Counted from the first letter of the stretch, positions 6,184 through 13,703 are shown. The stretch: DNA of 18,546 bases from Acidobacteriota bacterium (GCA_003231035.1 QIHU01000130.1:1-18546), one strand, 5' to 3'. Notes: generated by a model not told the origin, from the letters alone. Numbers and translations are program-made.

Positions 6184-7971
6184 CTACTTCTCCTGATTCG
6201 ATTCGGTCGGGGTGACAGCTTGAGCCTCTCCGCCGAATATATCTAGAACCGCCTGCACGGTTGGGTTTTGGACTGCCGGATCGCCGGCTTGAAGGGTGGT
6301 GTCGGGAGCTACTTGTGTGTCGGGTTCCTCGGCTTTTCCTTCTAGCAGTTGCCAGGTTGTGGATGCGCCGCACAGGTGTGCCAGCGCTTGTTCGAGAACG
6401 GCCCGGTTACTCTTGCGTTCCAGCGCCTTGGCCAACCAAGAGTCGCCGGGAGCTGAGTATATGAGCAACCGGCCTTCCTCGAAGACCAAGTTTTGCGCCG
6501 TATCCAGGTGGGCGGCAAGCGGTTGCTTGTAGCGACTTACCTCTTCGAGCAGGGCCGCTTTCGTCGGCGCTCCGGCGGCTCGGGCTGCCGCTGTGCCCGG
6601 ATCCGAGGTGGCGGCCTCGGAGTATGCCGTGGCGGGCGGCGGCGAGGGCGATTCGGGCGGTTGCGTGGCTCGCCCCTCGGGTGACTCCAGGGGTGACGCT
6701 AGGGGTGCCCCCGCAGGCTCCTTGACTGGCGCCGGCCGTGGTCTCGCCGAACGCGGCGGTCTCTTGTCGGCATCCACCATGCTCGATTTTGGCCTCGGTG
6801 GTGGCGCGGAGCGCGGTACCGCCGCGGCAGTCGCCGCGGGCCCTTGCTGCGCGCGGCCTTGCAGGAGCTCTTCGATCTGAGTCAACTTCGGCAGCTCGGC
6901 TGCGCGCAGCCAAGCGATCTCGACCGCCAAGGCGCCGGCTTCGCTGCGCCGGACGATTTCTTCACTGCTCAAAAGCAGTTGCAGCAGGCGCAGGAGATTC
7001 TCGTAGCGGGTCGAAGCGGCGATCTGTGCCAGGGCGGCTGCGTCTTCGCCGGGGAGGTCGAGTTGCTCGACGCTTCCGCCCATCGCCAAGTGGAGGGCGT
7101 CGCGCCCGTAGGAGAGGAACTGCGCGAAAACGTGGCGAGGATCCCAACCCTCAACCTCCACCCGTCGCGCGGTGGCGCTGACCGCAGCGCTCTCGCCGGC
7201 GAGGATTGCCTGCAACAGATCAGAGAAGAGAGCCGCGTCTAGGTTGCCGGCGAGGCGTGCCGCATCTTCGTCGCGAATGGTCCCGGACCCGAAGGTGGCC
7301 AGCTGATCCAACAAGGCCACCGAATCGCGGACGCTGCCTTCGCCAGCACGGGCGATTAAGCGCAGGGCCGCGTCACTGGCTTCGATCTCTTCGGCGTCTG
7401 CGAGTTTGCGCAAGTGAGCCGAGAGTTCGGTCGAGGCGACCCGGCGGAAGCGAAATTCCTGACACCGAGAGAGAACCGTCGCCGGAACGGCCTCCGCCTC
7501 GGTGGTGGCGAAGATGAAGATGAGGTGCGGTGGCGGCTCTTCGACGATCTTGAGCAGGGCGTCGAACGCTTGCCGAGAGAGGCGGTGGATCTCGTCGATG
7601 ACCACCACCTTGTAGCGGTGGCGAGCCGGCCCGTAGCGCAAACTTTCGGTCAGCTCGCGCACCTGCTCTACTTTGGAATAGGTGGCGGCGTCGACTTCGA
7701 TCACGTCAAGATCGGAACCGGCGGTGATATCCCGGCAGGCTTGACAGTCGTTGCACGGGTCGGCGGCGGGGCCGTTTTCGCAGTTGACTGCCTTGGCCAA
7801 CAGGCGGGCGGTGGTGGTCTTGCCGACACCGCGAATGCCAGAGAAAAGGTAGGCCTGCGCAATACGGCCCTCCGTGATGGCGTTGCGCAACGCGGTGACG
7901 ATCGGTCCCTGGCCAACCAGAGATGAGAAGTCCTGCGGGCGCCACTTTCTGGCGAGCACCTGATAGGTCAT
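6184..7971 (-). CDS. dnaX: DNA polymerase III subunit gamma/tau
   Basis: This is the clamp-loader ATPase of the replisome, 595 residues. The N-terminus (MTYQVLARKWRPQDF) is typical of DnaX. Walker A is GIRGVGKTTTARLL (45-58). A zinc module uses Cys64, Cys73, Cys76 and Cys79. The DEXX motif is VVIDEIHRLS (123-132), and sensor/arginine-finger SRCQEFRFRR occurs near 168-177. Domains II-III extend to about 365. A Pro/Ala-rich linker (about 375-475) separates the tau-type C-terminal domain. No A/T slippery heptamer for programmed frameshifting was noticed, so only the long form is predicted. It lies 25 bp after the SRP RNA, without its own obvious Shine-Dalgarno or promoter. Confidence 0.97.
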   Translation of the reverse strand: MTYQVLARKWRPQDFSSLVGQGPIVTALRNAITEGRIAQAYLFSGIRGVGKTTTARLLAKAVNCENGPAADPCNDCQACRDITAGSDLDVIEVDAATYSKVEQVRELTESLRYGPARHRYKVVVIDEIHRLSRQAFDALLKIVEEPPPHLIFIFATTEAEAVPATVLSRCQEFRFRRVASTELSAHLRKLADAEEIEASDAALRLIARAGEGSVRDSVALLDQLATFGSGTIRDEDAARLAGNLDAALFSDLLQAILAGESAAVSATARRVEVEGWDPRHVFAQFLSYGRDALHLAMGGSVEQLDLPGEDAAALAQIAASTRYENLLRLLQLLLSSEEIVRRSEAGALAVEIAWLRAAELPKLTQIEELLQGRAQQGPAATAAAVPRSAPPPRPKSSMVDADKRPPRSARPRPAPVKEPAGAPLASPLESPEGRATQPPESPSPPPATAYSEAATSDPGTAAARAAGAPTKAALLEEVSRYKQPLAAHLDTAQNLVFEEGRLLIYSAPGDSWLAKALERKSNRAVLEQALAHLCGASTTWQLLEGKAEEPDTQVAPDTTLQAGDPAVQNPTVQAVLDIFGGEAQAVTPTESNQEK

Positions 7972-7996
7972 GGGCTTGAGAGGAAAAGTGGTTGGA

Positions 7997-8131
7997 GATC
8001 AGCGCTCGGTGAAGGGTTCCGGTGTATCTGCGGCACTCAGCACAAAAACCTTATCGCTGCTCCCTTCCGGGCCTGACGAGGTTCGGAATCGGCCAATGCA
8101 CAGGGCCCGAACCCTTCGCCGAGCGCTGATC
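7997..8131 (-). ncRNA. ffs: signal recognition particle RNA (small bacterial type)
   Basis: On the minus strand the conserved apical domain is visible: GTCAGGCCCGGAAGGGAGCA, with a GGAA tetraloop and the asymmetric-loop bases that bind Ffh. It is flanked by complementary arms. The core helix closes with ACCCTTC/GAAGGGT pairing at 8111-8117 and 8011-8017. It is extended by a further perfect 13-bp terminal stem, 8119-8131 with 7997-8009 (GATCAGCGCTCGG pairing). A database model would probably mark only about 8011-8117; I give the whole hairpin. It guides Ffh and the ribosome to the membrane. A promoter lies 9-10 bp upstream, and dnaX follows directly without an intrinsic terminator between them. 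Confidence 0.93.
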
Positions 8132-8140
8132 AAGAGTAGG

Positions 8141-8169
8141 ATGCTACGCGCTTGCCGCGCGCCTGTAAA
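8141..8169 (-). promoter_or_regulatory. sigma-70-type promoter of ffs (and probably dnaX)
   Basis: On the minus strand, -35 TTTACA (8164-8169) and -10 TAGCAT (8141-8146) are separated by 17 bp. The expected transcription start, about 7-9 bp downstream, coincides with the first base of the SRP RNA terminal stem (8131). The match to consensus is 5/6 and 4/6. No other clear promoter is seen before dnaX, so the downstream genes may be transcribed from here, with the RNA processed out. Confidence 0.65.
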
Positions 8170-8236
8170 GCGAGAGAAGGTAGCGGATGGAGCGCGAGGC
8201 AAGAGAGAAGAGATCAGAACCGACCGCGGTAACGCC

Positions 8237-8725
8237 ATGACCAAGACTCTCAATCCATCGCAGCGGGATCGAACCTGGATGCGCCGAGCCTTGCGGGAAG
8301 GCGCGAAGGCGGCCCGCGAGGGCGAGGTTCCGGTGGGTGCGGTGCTCGTTCGCGACGGCGAGGAACTGGCGAGCGGTCGCAATCGGCGCGAAGCGGACAA
8401 CGATCCGTCCGCGCACGCTGAAGTGGTGGCGCTGCGCGCGGGTGCCTCACAACTCGGTAGCTGGCGGCTGACGGGGTGCACCCTCTATGTCACGCTAGAG
8501 CCTTGCGCCATGTGTGCCGGAGCGCTGGTCAACAGCCGGGTGGCGAGGGTTGTTTTTGGTGCCCACGATCCGAAAGCGGGATTTTGTGGGACGCTTGGTG
8601 ATATAACCCAGGATCCGCGCCTCAATCACCGCTTAGCGGTGACCACGGGAGTCCTTGTGGAAGAGTGCGCGACTCAGCTTCGCCAGTTCTTCGCGGCCCT
8701 GCGCGGCGAACCGCCACCGACCTAA
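8237..8725 (+). CDS. tadA: tRNA-adenosine(34) deaminase TadA
   Basis: This 162-residue zinc deaminase converts A34 to inosine in tRNA-Arg(ACG). The zinc/catalytic residues are His60-Ala-Glu62 (HAE) and Cys90/Cys93 (PCAMC, 89-93). The N-terminal VPVGAVLVRDG (31-41) and the C-terminal NHRLAVTTGVLVEE are typical. Length agrees with the family. The ATG at 8237 was chosen because a longer in-frame reading back to 7970 would run through the SRP RNA gene. ATG at 8279 is possible but would shorten the first helix. Shine-Dalgarno is weak. The gene diverges from ffs/dnaX; the two tRNA genes follow on the same strand. Confidence 0.95.
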   Translation: MTKTLNPSQRDRTWMRRALREGAKAAREGEVPVGAVLVRDGEELASGRNRREADNDPSAHAEVVALRAGASQLGSWRLTGCTLYVTLEPCAMCAGALVNSRVARVVFGAHDPKAGFCGTLGDITQDPRLNHRLAVTTGVLVEECATQLRQFFAALRGEPPPT

Positions 8726-8763
8726 ATGGCGCCGATGCGGAGCGTGGCTCGTTGACAAATTAC

Positions 8764-8854
<91 letters not shown>

Positions 8855-8897
8855 AAATCTTGTGTCGTGGCCTCTGCTGCCGCGCCGTCAAGATAAA

Positions 8898-8987
8898 GGA
8901 GAGGTGCCGGAGTGGTCGAACGGGGCGGTCTCGAAAACCGTTGATCGGGTGACCGATCCGTGGGTTCGAATCCCACCCTCTCCGCCA
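8898..8987 (+). tRNA. tRNA-Ser (anticodon CGA)
   Basis: This is a 90-nt class II tRNA with the same acceptor and T arms as its neighbour (GGAGAGG / CCTCTCC, encoded CCA at 8985-8987). The anticodon loop CTCGAAA gives CGA at 8932-8934. The variable arm is GATCGG...CCGATC. It reads UCG codons. It lies 43 bp downstream of tRNA-Ser(GGA). The near-identity of the ends suggests that the pair arose by tandem duplication. Confidence 0.97.
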
Positions 8988-9018
8988 TCTTTCGGTTTCC
9001 TGGGAAGGCGATCCGTGG

Positions 9019-9047
9019 TTGACCACGCCGCGAAGGCTGGATACTCT
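9019..9047 (+). promoter_or_regulatory. possible promoter for the rpmH-rnpA-yidD-yidC operon
   Basis: TTGACC (9019-9024) and TACTCT (9042-9047) are 17 bp apart, a plausible sigma-70 -35/-10 pair in which the three most conserved -10 positions are kept. The predicted leader to rpmH would be about 115 nt. The alternative is read-through from the tRNA genes. No operator was recognised. Confidence 0.4.
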
Positions 9048-9169
9048 TCCGCCCTTGCGCCCGATTCTGCTAGGATCGCAGGTCGCCGCCGCGGCAGCCT
9101 TGCTCCGGCGCTTCCCTACAAGATAACTAACGCGACTCGCTCCAGCGAGCCACGAAGAGGCGAACGATC

Positions 9170-9304
9170 GTGAAGAGAACATTCCAGCCCAACAATAGGC
9201 GTCGCAAGAAGAAGCACGGCTTCCGTCTACGCATGCGCACCAAGCAGGGCCGCGCGATCCTCAACCGCCGCCGAGCCAAGGGCCGCAAGCGGCTGAGTGT
9301 TTGA
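9170..9304 (+). CDS. rpmH: 50S ribosomal protein L34
   Basis: This 44-residue, very basic protein of the large ribosomal subunit begins with MKRTFQPNNRR and ends with RRRAKGRKRLSV, which is diagnostic for L34. The start is GTG at 9170, with AGAGG (9156-9160) nine bases upstream. Because it is short and starts with GTG it can be overlooked. It is followed at once by rnpA, whose predicted GTG start lies inside the last codons of rpmH, the standard bacterial order. dnaA, the most common upstream neighbour, is replaced by tRNA genes here. Confidence 0.97.
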   Translation: MKRTFQPNNRRRKKKHGFRLRMRTKQGRAILNRRRAKGRKRLSV

Positions 9305-9707
9305 GGCGCGCAATCCGCATCGAGCATTGAGCGGTCAACGGCTGCTCAGATCAGAAAAGCTGAAACGCCGAGTCGATTTCGTTCGCTGCTACAAGGCAGG
9401 CCGGCGGCGACATGGGCCGCTGTTGAACCTGCACTACACACCGAACGAACTCGATAGACCGCGCATCGGCATCACCGCCAGTCGTAAGGTCGGACCGGCG
9501 GTTATTCGTCATCGATTAAAACGGAGAATACGGGAGATCTATCGGCAATGGGACGACAGACGGTTCCTAGCGCCGGTCGACGTGGTCTTCCATCTCAAGC
9601 CGAGCGCGGCGACCAGCAGCTATCCGGCATTGCGCTCGGAGATCGAGCGATTGCTGCGTCGCTTACGGCGGCCACGGTCCGGTCCATCCCAGCCCGGGCA
9701 CTCGTAG
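9297..9707 (+). CDS. rnpA: ribonuclease P protein component
   Basis: This protein cofactor of RNase P matures tRNA 5' ends. The RNR-type signature RHRLKRRIREIYR (71-83) follows GITASRKVGPAV (58-69). The usual Asn of the motif (RNR) is His here. KLKRRVDFVRCYKAGRRRHG (21-40) is the conserved N-terminal helix region. The GTG at 9297 gives 136 residues and overlaps rpmH by 8 bp. A TTG at 9327 would give 126 residues and cannot be excluded, since conservation starts around LRSEKLKR. The gene is part of the rpmH-rnpA-yidD-yidC block. Confidence 0.93.
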   Translation: MFEARNPHRALSGQRLLRSEKLKRRVDFVRCYKAGRRRHGPLLNLHYTPNELDRPRIGITASRKVGPAVIRHRLKRRIREIYRQWDDRRFLAPVDVVFHLKPSAATSSYPALRSEIERLLRRLRRPRSGPSQPGHS

Positions 9708-9709
9708 CT

Positions 9710-9895
9710 TTGTTGAATGGATACAAGCGTTGGTTGTCGCCCGTGCTGCCCCAGGCGTGTCGGTTCACCCCGACCTGCTCGGAGTATGCGCGGCTAGCGA
9801 TTCTGAAGCATGGCGCGGCCCGCGGCTCGCTCTTGGCTGCTGGCCGGCTCGCGCGCTGCCAGCCCTTTCATCCCGGCGGTGTCGATCTTCCATAG
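9710..9895 (+). CDS. yidD: membrane protein insertion efficiency factor YidD
   Basis: This small protein assists Sec/YidC-dependent membrane insertion. The core motif is clear: YKRWLSPVLPQACRF, then TPTCSEYARLAILKHGA and RCQPFHPGG. The three conserved cysteines (CRF, CSEY, RC) are present. The start is uncertain. With TTG at 9710, three bases after the rnpA stop, the protein has 61 residues, shorter than the usual 70-85. The in-frame codons upstream (R-A-L-V-A-L) still look YidD-like and would overlap rnpA, but offer no standard start codon close by. The C-terminus ends soon after HPGG, also short. It precedes yidC by 66 bp. Confidence 0.88.
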   Translation: MLNGYKRWLSPVLPQACRFTPTCSEYARLAILKHGAARGSLLAAGRLARCQPFHPGGVDLP

Positions 9896-9961
9896 TGGGT
9901 CTGATAGCCCGGTGCCCGATCGCTTGCCTCTATAGCCTCCTAGCTCTCGAAAGGAACAATC

Positions 9962-11749
9962 TTGGAAAACCGCCGGCTCTTGCTTGCCGTGATTCTCTCG
10001 ATGGGTGTGCTCTTCTCCTGGAGCTATCTCTTCGCACCTGATCCTCCGCCTGTCGAAGAAGCGATAGGGGTTGACGGAAGGGTTGTGGAGGTATCGCCAC
10101 CAGCCGCTTCGTCGTCCTCACCCTGGGACGTGACGACGGAGTCGAATCCAGAGGAAGCCGCGGCGATGGGCGCGGAGAGGTCGACGAGGCTAGAAAGTAC
10201 CGCCGATGTGACGGTGCAGGCTCCGCGAATCGAGGCCTCTAGCGAGGAGCTCATCACCATTGAAACGGACATCGCGCAGATTGAGGTGAGCAACCGTGGA
10301 GCACAGATCGTCGCCTATCGACTCCTCGATCATCGCCAGTCGAAGGATGGCGAGATCATGGACTTGGTGCGCCGTCGGTCAGACAACCTGTTTCCATTTG
10401 GGTTGACAGGGGTGGACGGCGAGAGCCTACCTCTGAACGATGCGCTCTTCGAAGTGGAGTGGCGCGGTGACATGGAGTTGGTTTTTCGCTACAACGGCCC
10501 GGAAGGGCAGGCCGAAAAACACTTTCAGTTCGCCGATGGCGGTTCCTTCGAAGTCTCGATCGAAGTCGAAGGCCAGGACTACGGTGTCTTCATCGGGCCC
10601 GGAGTCCGCAATCCCCCGGCGGCGGAGACAGGCAACCGCTTCTTCTTGCGTTCCGCGCTGTTCATGACCGGGGATGATCTGGAGACGTTGTCGTCCACCA
10701 AGGTCAGTGCGGTAGAGAATGTGCCGGTGGGTGGATTGCGCTGGCTTGGGCTCGATGACACTTACTTCTTGACCGCGATCATGCCCGTCACTCCGCTGCG
10801 CCAGGTTTCGGTGGACCCGGTGCTGATCAATCAACCGTTGGACGGTGGAGCGAGCACTCTGGAGCGGTTGTTGCCCACGATGACCCTTCCGGACGAGCGC
10901 AAGAAGGAGCCGCGCGAGCTGGCCTTGCGGCTGATGCCCCTGGGCGAGAAGGTCGAACTGCGGGCCTATTGGGGAGCTAAGGTGTACGATCGCCTGACTT
11001 CCTTCGATCAAGGGCTCGAGGAAACAGTCACCCTGGGAATCTTCCGCCCCTTGGCCCGCCTCTTCATGCTGGGTCTGCAGTGGATTTACACCAACGTGGT
11101 TCACAACTACGGCTGGTCGATCATCCTCATGACCCTGCTGATCAAGGTTGCCCTGCTGCCGATCACGCTCAAGCACGGGGCGTCGATGAAGAAAATGCAG
11201 GCGCTGAACCCGAAGATCCAAGCCATCCGCAAGAGTTGGGCCGGGAAGCTGAAGGACAAGAAGGGCCGCCCCGACTTGGAGGCACAACGCAAGATGAACG
11301 AAGAGGTCATGGGCACCTATCGCCAAGCGGGGGTCAATCCCGCCGGCGGTTGTCTGCCGATGCTCTTGCAGATCCCTGTATTCTTCGCCTTCTACAAGAT
11401 CCTGTATGGGTCGGTGGAGTTACGCCATGCACCCTGGGAGTTCTGGGTCACCGATCTGTCGGCCAAAGATCCGCTGTTCATCTTGCCGATTGTGATGGGA
11501 GCCAGCCAGCTCATTCAGCAACGGTTGATGCCCACTCCTGTCGGCAATCCGATGCAACAACGGATGATGGCGATGATGCCGGTGGTGTTCACCTTTTTCT
11601 TCTTGAACTTCCCCGCCGGGCTGGTGCTCTACTGGCTGACCAGCAATGTGGCCACAATTATCCAGACGACGGTCTACAATCGCCTGACCAAGACCGATTC
11701 TCCGCAAGAGCCCAGCGGCAAGAAGGCCCGTAAGGGCGCCAAGGCTTAA
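9962..11749 (+). CDS. yidC: membrane protein insertase YidC
   Basis: YidC inserts and folds inner-membrane proteins, alone or with SecYEG. This is a 595-residue Gram-negative-type protein. TM1 is at about 5-25 (LLLAVILSMGVLFSWSYLF), followed by an acidic/Ser-rich linker and a large periplasmic domain (about 95-345). The conserved five-TM insertase core starts near 360 (GLQWIYTNVVHNYGWSI) and includes ASMKKMQALNPKIQ, NPAGGCLPMLLQIPVFFAFY and FPAGLVLYWLTSN. Lys replaces the hydrophilic-groove Arg (LLIKVALLPIT), a substitution known in other lineages. The tail is basic (GKKARKGAKA). The start is TTG, supported by AAGGA (9951-9955) six bases upstream. Confidence 0.97.
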   Translation: MENRRLLLAVILSMGVLFSWSYLFAPDPPPVEEAIGVDGRVVEVSPPAASSSSPWDVTTESNPEEAAAMGAERSTRLESTADVTVQAPRIEASSEELITIETDIAQIEVSNRGAQIVAYRLLDHRQSKDGEIMDLVRRRSDNLFPFGLTGVDGESLPLNDALFEVEWRGDMELVFRYNGPEGQAEKHFQFADGGSFEVSIEVEGQDYGVFIGPGVRNPPAAETGNRFFLRSALFMTGDDLETLSSTKVSAVENVPVGGLRWLGLDDTYFLTAIMPVTPLRQVSVDPVLINQPLDGGASTLERLLPTMTLPDERKKEPRELALRLMPLGEKVELRAYWGAKVYDRLTSFDQGLEETVTLGIFRPLARLFMLGLQWIYTNVVHNYGWSIILMTLLIKVALLPITLKHGASMKKMQALNPKIQAIRKSWAGKLKDKKGRPDLEAQRKMNEEVMGTYRQAGVNPAGGCLPMLLQIPVFFAFYKILYGSVELRHAPWEFWVTDLSAKDPLFILPIVMGASQLIQQRLMPTPVGNPMQQRMMAMMPVVFTFFFLNFPAGLVLYWLTSNVATIIQTTVYNRLTKTDSPQEPSGKKARKGAKA

Positions 11750-11777
11750 AGACTCTCCAGCTAACGAGGACCCCTGT

Positions 11778-12830
11778 ATGAGCACGAAACGACGTTTTTT
11801 TTCCGGTAAGTCAGTTGAACAAGCACTTCTGATGGCAGCCTCTCACTACCAAGTGGAGCCCAGCGAGCTGGCCTATAGAGAGCGCGAAAAGAGGCGTGGA
11901 GTGGCCAAATCGCGCAAGGCGGTAGTGATTGAAGTGGACCCCGAGAACTTGACCAAAGCGCTGGCTCCTCCGGCCGCTCCTCCTGTTGAGCAAAGCCCAG
12001 ATCCGACTCCCCCGCTTCCGACGGTGGAAGTTGCGCCGGAACCCCTGCCAGAACTCAAACCGGAATTAGAACTCGACGAGGGGGAGAGCCCGGAGGTCGT
12101 TGCGGAAGAGGCCGAGGAAGAGGCCGAGGAAGAGGCCGAGGAAGAGGCCGAGGAAGAGGAACCGGAGAACCACCTTTTTGTTGATGTGGCGGACGGCATG
12201 GTGACCCTGCCTGAGGCTTCCGCGGCGAGTGGTCCTCCAGCGAGTGCCCCTCCTGGCGTCGCAACGCCGCCACCGGCCCCCGCCGAGGACGACGAGGACT
12301 CGCCGGCTCCACACCGTCGCCGCCGCTCCCGCCGCCGCTCCTCCTCGCGGTCGGAGACCGAGGATCACCCGAAGGCGAGTCAAGAAGAGGTCTTCGCCGC
12401 GGCCCGCGAGAACGTGGCCCTCTTGGTCAGCCTGGCTGGACTCGAACTGAGTGTTGCAGTGAGCGAAGGGGATGAGCGGCTTGAGATCGACCTCTCTGGT
12501 CCCGACATTGAGGATGCATTGGCCGAAGACGGAGAGGTCTTGGAGGCTGTCGAGTACCTGGCCCCACGCATGATGCGCGCCTCGCTAGGTTACTTGGTCC
12601 CTTGCCGAGTGGATGGCGATGGTTTTCGCAAGGAACGGGACGAAGACCTGGTTCTCCTGGCCAAGAGTATGGCTTCAAAGGTACGCGATACCGGTCGCCC
12701 GAAGACCCTGGAGCCAATGAACCCCGCCGATCGTCGCTTGATTCATGTATCTCTGGCTGATGAACCGGGAGTGGTTACCGAGAGCGTTGGCGACGGATTT
12801 TTCAAGCGGGTCTCGATTCGCTCGGAGTGA
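11778..12830 (+). CDS. jag: Jag/KhpB-type KH-R3H RNA-binding protein with acidic linker
   Basis: This 350-residue protein has the Jag order. The Jag-N domain (about 4-54) begins KRRFFSGKSVEQALLMAASH. A long low-complexity linker (55-200) has a Glu/Ala repeat (106-130) and then an Arg/Ser patch HRRRRSRRRSSSRS (179-192). A KH domain (about 205-280) and an R3H domain (about 300-350, Arg319 and His323 in RRLIH) follow. Jag/KhpB binds RNA and affects cell shape and division in Firmicutes. The KH GxxG loop reads A-E-D-G (249-252), losing the first Gly and the basic residues, so RNA binding may rely on R3H and the Arg patch. ATG with GAGGA eight bases upstream; 28 bp after yidC. Confidence 0.92.
   Translation: MSTKRRFFSGKSVEQALLMAASHYQVEPSELAYREREKRRGVAKSRKAVVIEVDPENLTKALAPPAAPPVEQSPDPTPPLPTVEVAPEPLPELKPELELDEGESPEVVAEEAEEEAEEEAEEEAEEEEPENHLFVDVADGMVTLPEASAASGPPASAPPGVATPPPAPAEDDEDSPAPHRRRRSRRRSSSRSETEDHPKASQEEVFAAARENVALLVSLAGLELSVAVSEGDERLEIDLSGPDIEDALAEDGEVLEAVEYLAPRMMRASLGYLVPCRVDGDGFRKERDEDLVLLAKSMASKVRDTGRPKTLEPMNPADRRLIHVSLADEPGVVTESVGDGFFKRVSIRSE
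12105..12158 (+). repeat. 4.5 copies of a 12-bp coding microsatellite in jag
   Basis: The unit GAAGAGGCCGAG repeats head to tail, encoding E-E-A-E. The copies are identical in DNA, so recent slippage expansion is likely, and copy number may vary between strains without breaking the frame (12 bp is a multiple of three). Confidence 0.9.
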
Positions 12831-12884
12831 GGTGTTCGCGGGTGGCTAGAGGCCCGGCCCAGCTGCCAGAGTCTTCGGCGTCGA

Positions 12885-12912
12885 CGCGGATGTTTCACGT
12901 GAAACATCCGCG
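12885..12912. promoter_or_regulatory. parS site 1 (perfect)
   Basis: TGTTTCACGTGAAACA at 12891-12906 is an exact copy of the canonical chromosomal parS recognised by ParB/Spo0J. It is embedded in a longer perfect palindrome (12885-12912). ParB, encoded 1.55 kb downstream, should nucleate here and spread using CTP. Confidence 0.95.
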
Positions 12913-12927
12913 CAGGCCGGCCACCGA

Positions 12928-12943
12928 CGTTTCACGTGAAACA
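12928..12943. promoter_or_regulatory. parS site 2 (one mismatch)
   Basis: CGTTTCACGTGAAACA differs from the consensus 16-mer only in the first base (C for T). It begins 37 bp after site 1. Two sites this close make this spacer a likely ParB loading centre. Confidence 0.9.
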
Positions 12944-12996
12944 GCGGAAGCAGAGTCTCTTCAGAGGGTGAGGGGCTTGGGGCGGACCTCTCCACC

Positions 12997-13641
12997 ATGA
13001 AGGCGGGTCCGGCTCTTGCGCCTTTGAATTCTCAGGAGTTGGCTCAGGCATTTGCCCGAGTCTCTCCGTTCCCCCTCGGAGAGGAGAGCTTGGCGGCCCT
13101 GTCGGTCCACTATCGAGCCCTGCGTCGGTGGAATCGGTCTCTTTCGTTGATTGGACCCGGTACGGTCGCGGCGGTGTTTGAGCGGCACTACGGAGAGGCC
13201 CTCGCCCTTCTGCCTTGGATCGACCGGAATTGGTCCCGTCTGGTTGACGTCGGATCTGGAGGTGGTTTTCCAGGGTTGATCTTGTCGGCGGCCGTACCGT
13301 CGCTGGAAGTCACCCTGGTTGAACCGAGGGAGCGAAAGTGGGCATTCCTCCAATCGGTGGCGCGCAAGGCCGCGTTGCCCTGCCGATGCCTCAATGCTAG
13401 AGTCGACGACCCTCTACCCTCCGACCTGCCGGAACAGTTCGACATTTTGACCGTTCGCGCCTTGAAACTCTCGGCTGTAGTCCTCGAGTCTCTTGCGCGG
13501 CACCTTGCGCCCGATGGACGATTCTTCCTCTGGGTTGGGCAAGAAGAGCCCTCTTTGCCGGATTGTTTAGTCGTCGATCGGGAGTTGAGGCTACAGGGGA
13601 GCGAATGCCGCCGAATCCGCTCCTGCCGGCTTGCCCAGTAG
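12997..13641 (+). CDS. rsmG: 16S rRNA (guanine(527)-N7)-methyltransferase RsmG
   Basis: This SAM-dependent enzyme (old name GidB) methylates G527 of 16S rRNA; loss of it often gives low-level streptomycin resistance. Of 214 residues, the SAM motif I is DVGSGGGFPG (84-93) and motif II is VEPRERKWAFLQ (108-119). RALKLSA near 158 matches the conserved VRA segment. The N-terminal HYRALRRWNRSLSLIG (38-53) corresponds to the family's YxxLLxxWNxxxNLT, somewhat diverged. The ATG at 12997 has only a weak Shine-Dalgarno. It lies just after the parS pair and before parA, as in many genomes, but mnmE and mnmG are not between it and jag. Confidence 0.94.
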   Translation: MKAGPALAPLNSQELAQAFARVSPFPLGEESLAALSVHYRALRRWNRSLSLIGPGTVAAVFERHYGEALALLPWIDRNWSRLVDVGSGGGFPGLILSAAVPSLEVTLVEPRERKWAFLQSVARKAALPCRCLNARVDDPLPSDLPEQFDILTVRALKLSAVVLESLARHLAPDGRFFLWVGQEEPSLPDCLVVDRELRLQGSECRRIRSCRLAQ

Positions 13642-13703
13642 ATCTGCATTGGCGACGAATCCTCTTCCGCCGACACACTCACCACCAAAAGACGAGGTCA
13701 AAC

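Noticed and set aside
6184..7971. Programmed ribosomal frameshift site in dnaX
   Set aside because: No A-AAA-AAG-type slippery heptamer was noticed in the coding strand, so production of a separate gamma form by frameshifting is not supported.
7970..8236. In-frame N-terminal extension of TadA by 89 residues
   Set aside because: It runs antisense through the SRP RNA and its promoter and has no similarity to deaminases; TadA starts at 8237.
8752..8757. Consensus -35 box TTGACA just before tRNA-Ser(GGA)
   Set aside because: It ends 6 bp before the mature tRNA, leaving no room for a -10 element upstream of the tRNA; probably chance.
8988..9169. oriC / DnaA-box cluster in front of rpmH
   Set aside because: No TTATCCACA-like sequences were found here, and dnaA is not in the window.
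10427..11326. 299-residue open frame on the minus strand opposite yidC
   Set aside because: It is a shadow of the yidC codons. Its composition (His/Gln/Arg-rich) and the absence of any domain contrast with the full conservation of YidC on the other strand.
13563..13703. 47-residue N-terminal extension of ParA
   Set aside because: It overlaps rsmG and is not conserved. TTG at 13704 has a proper Shine-Dalgarno and begins right at the ParA fold.
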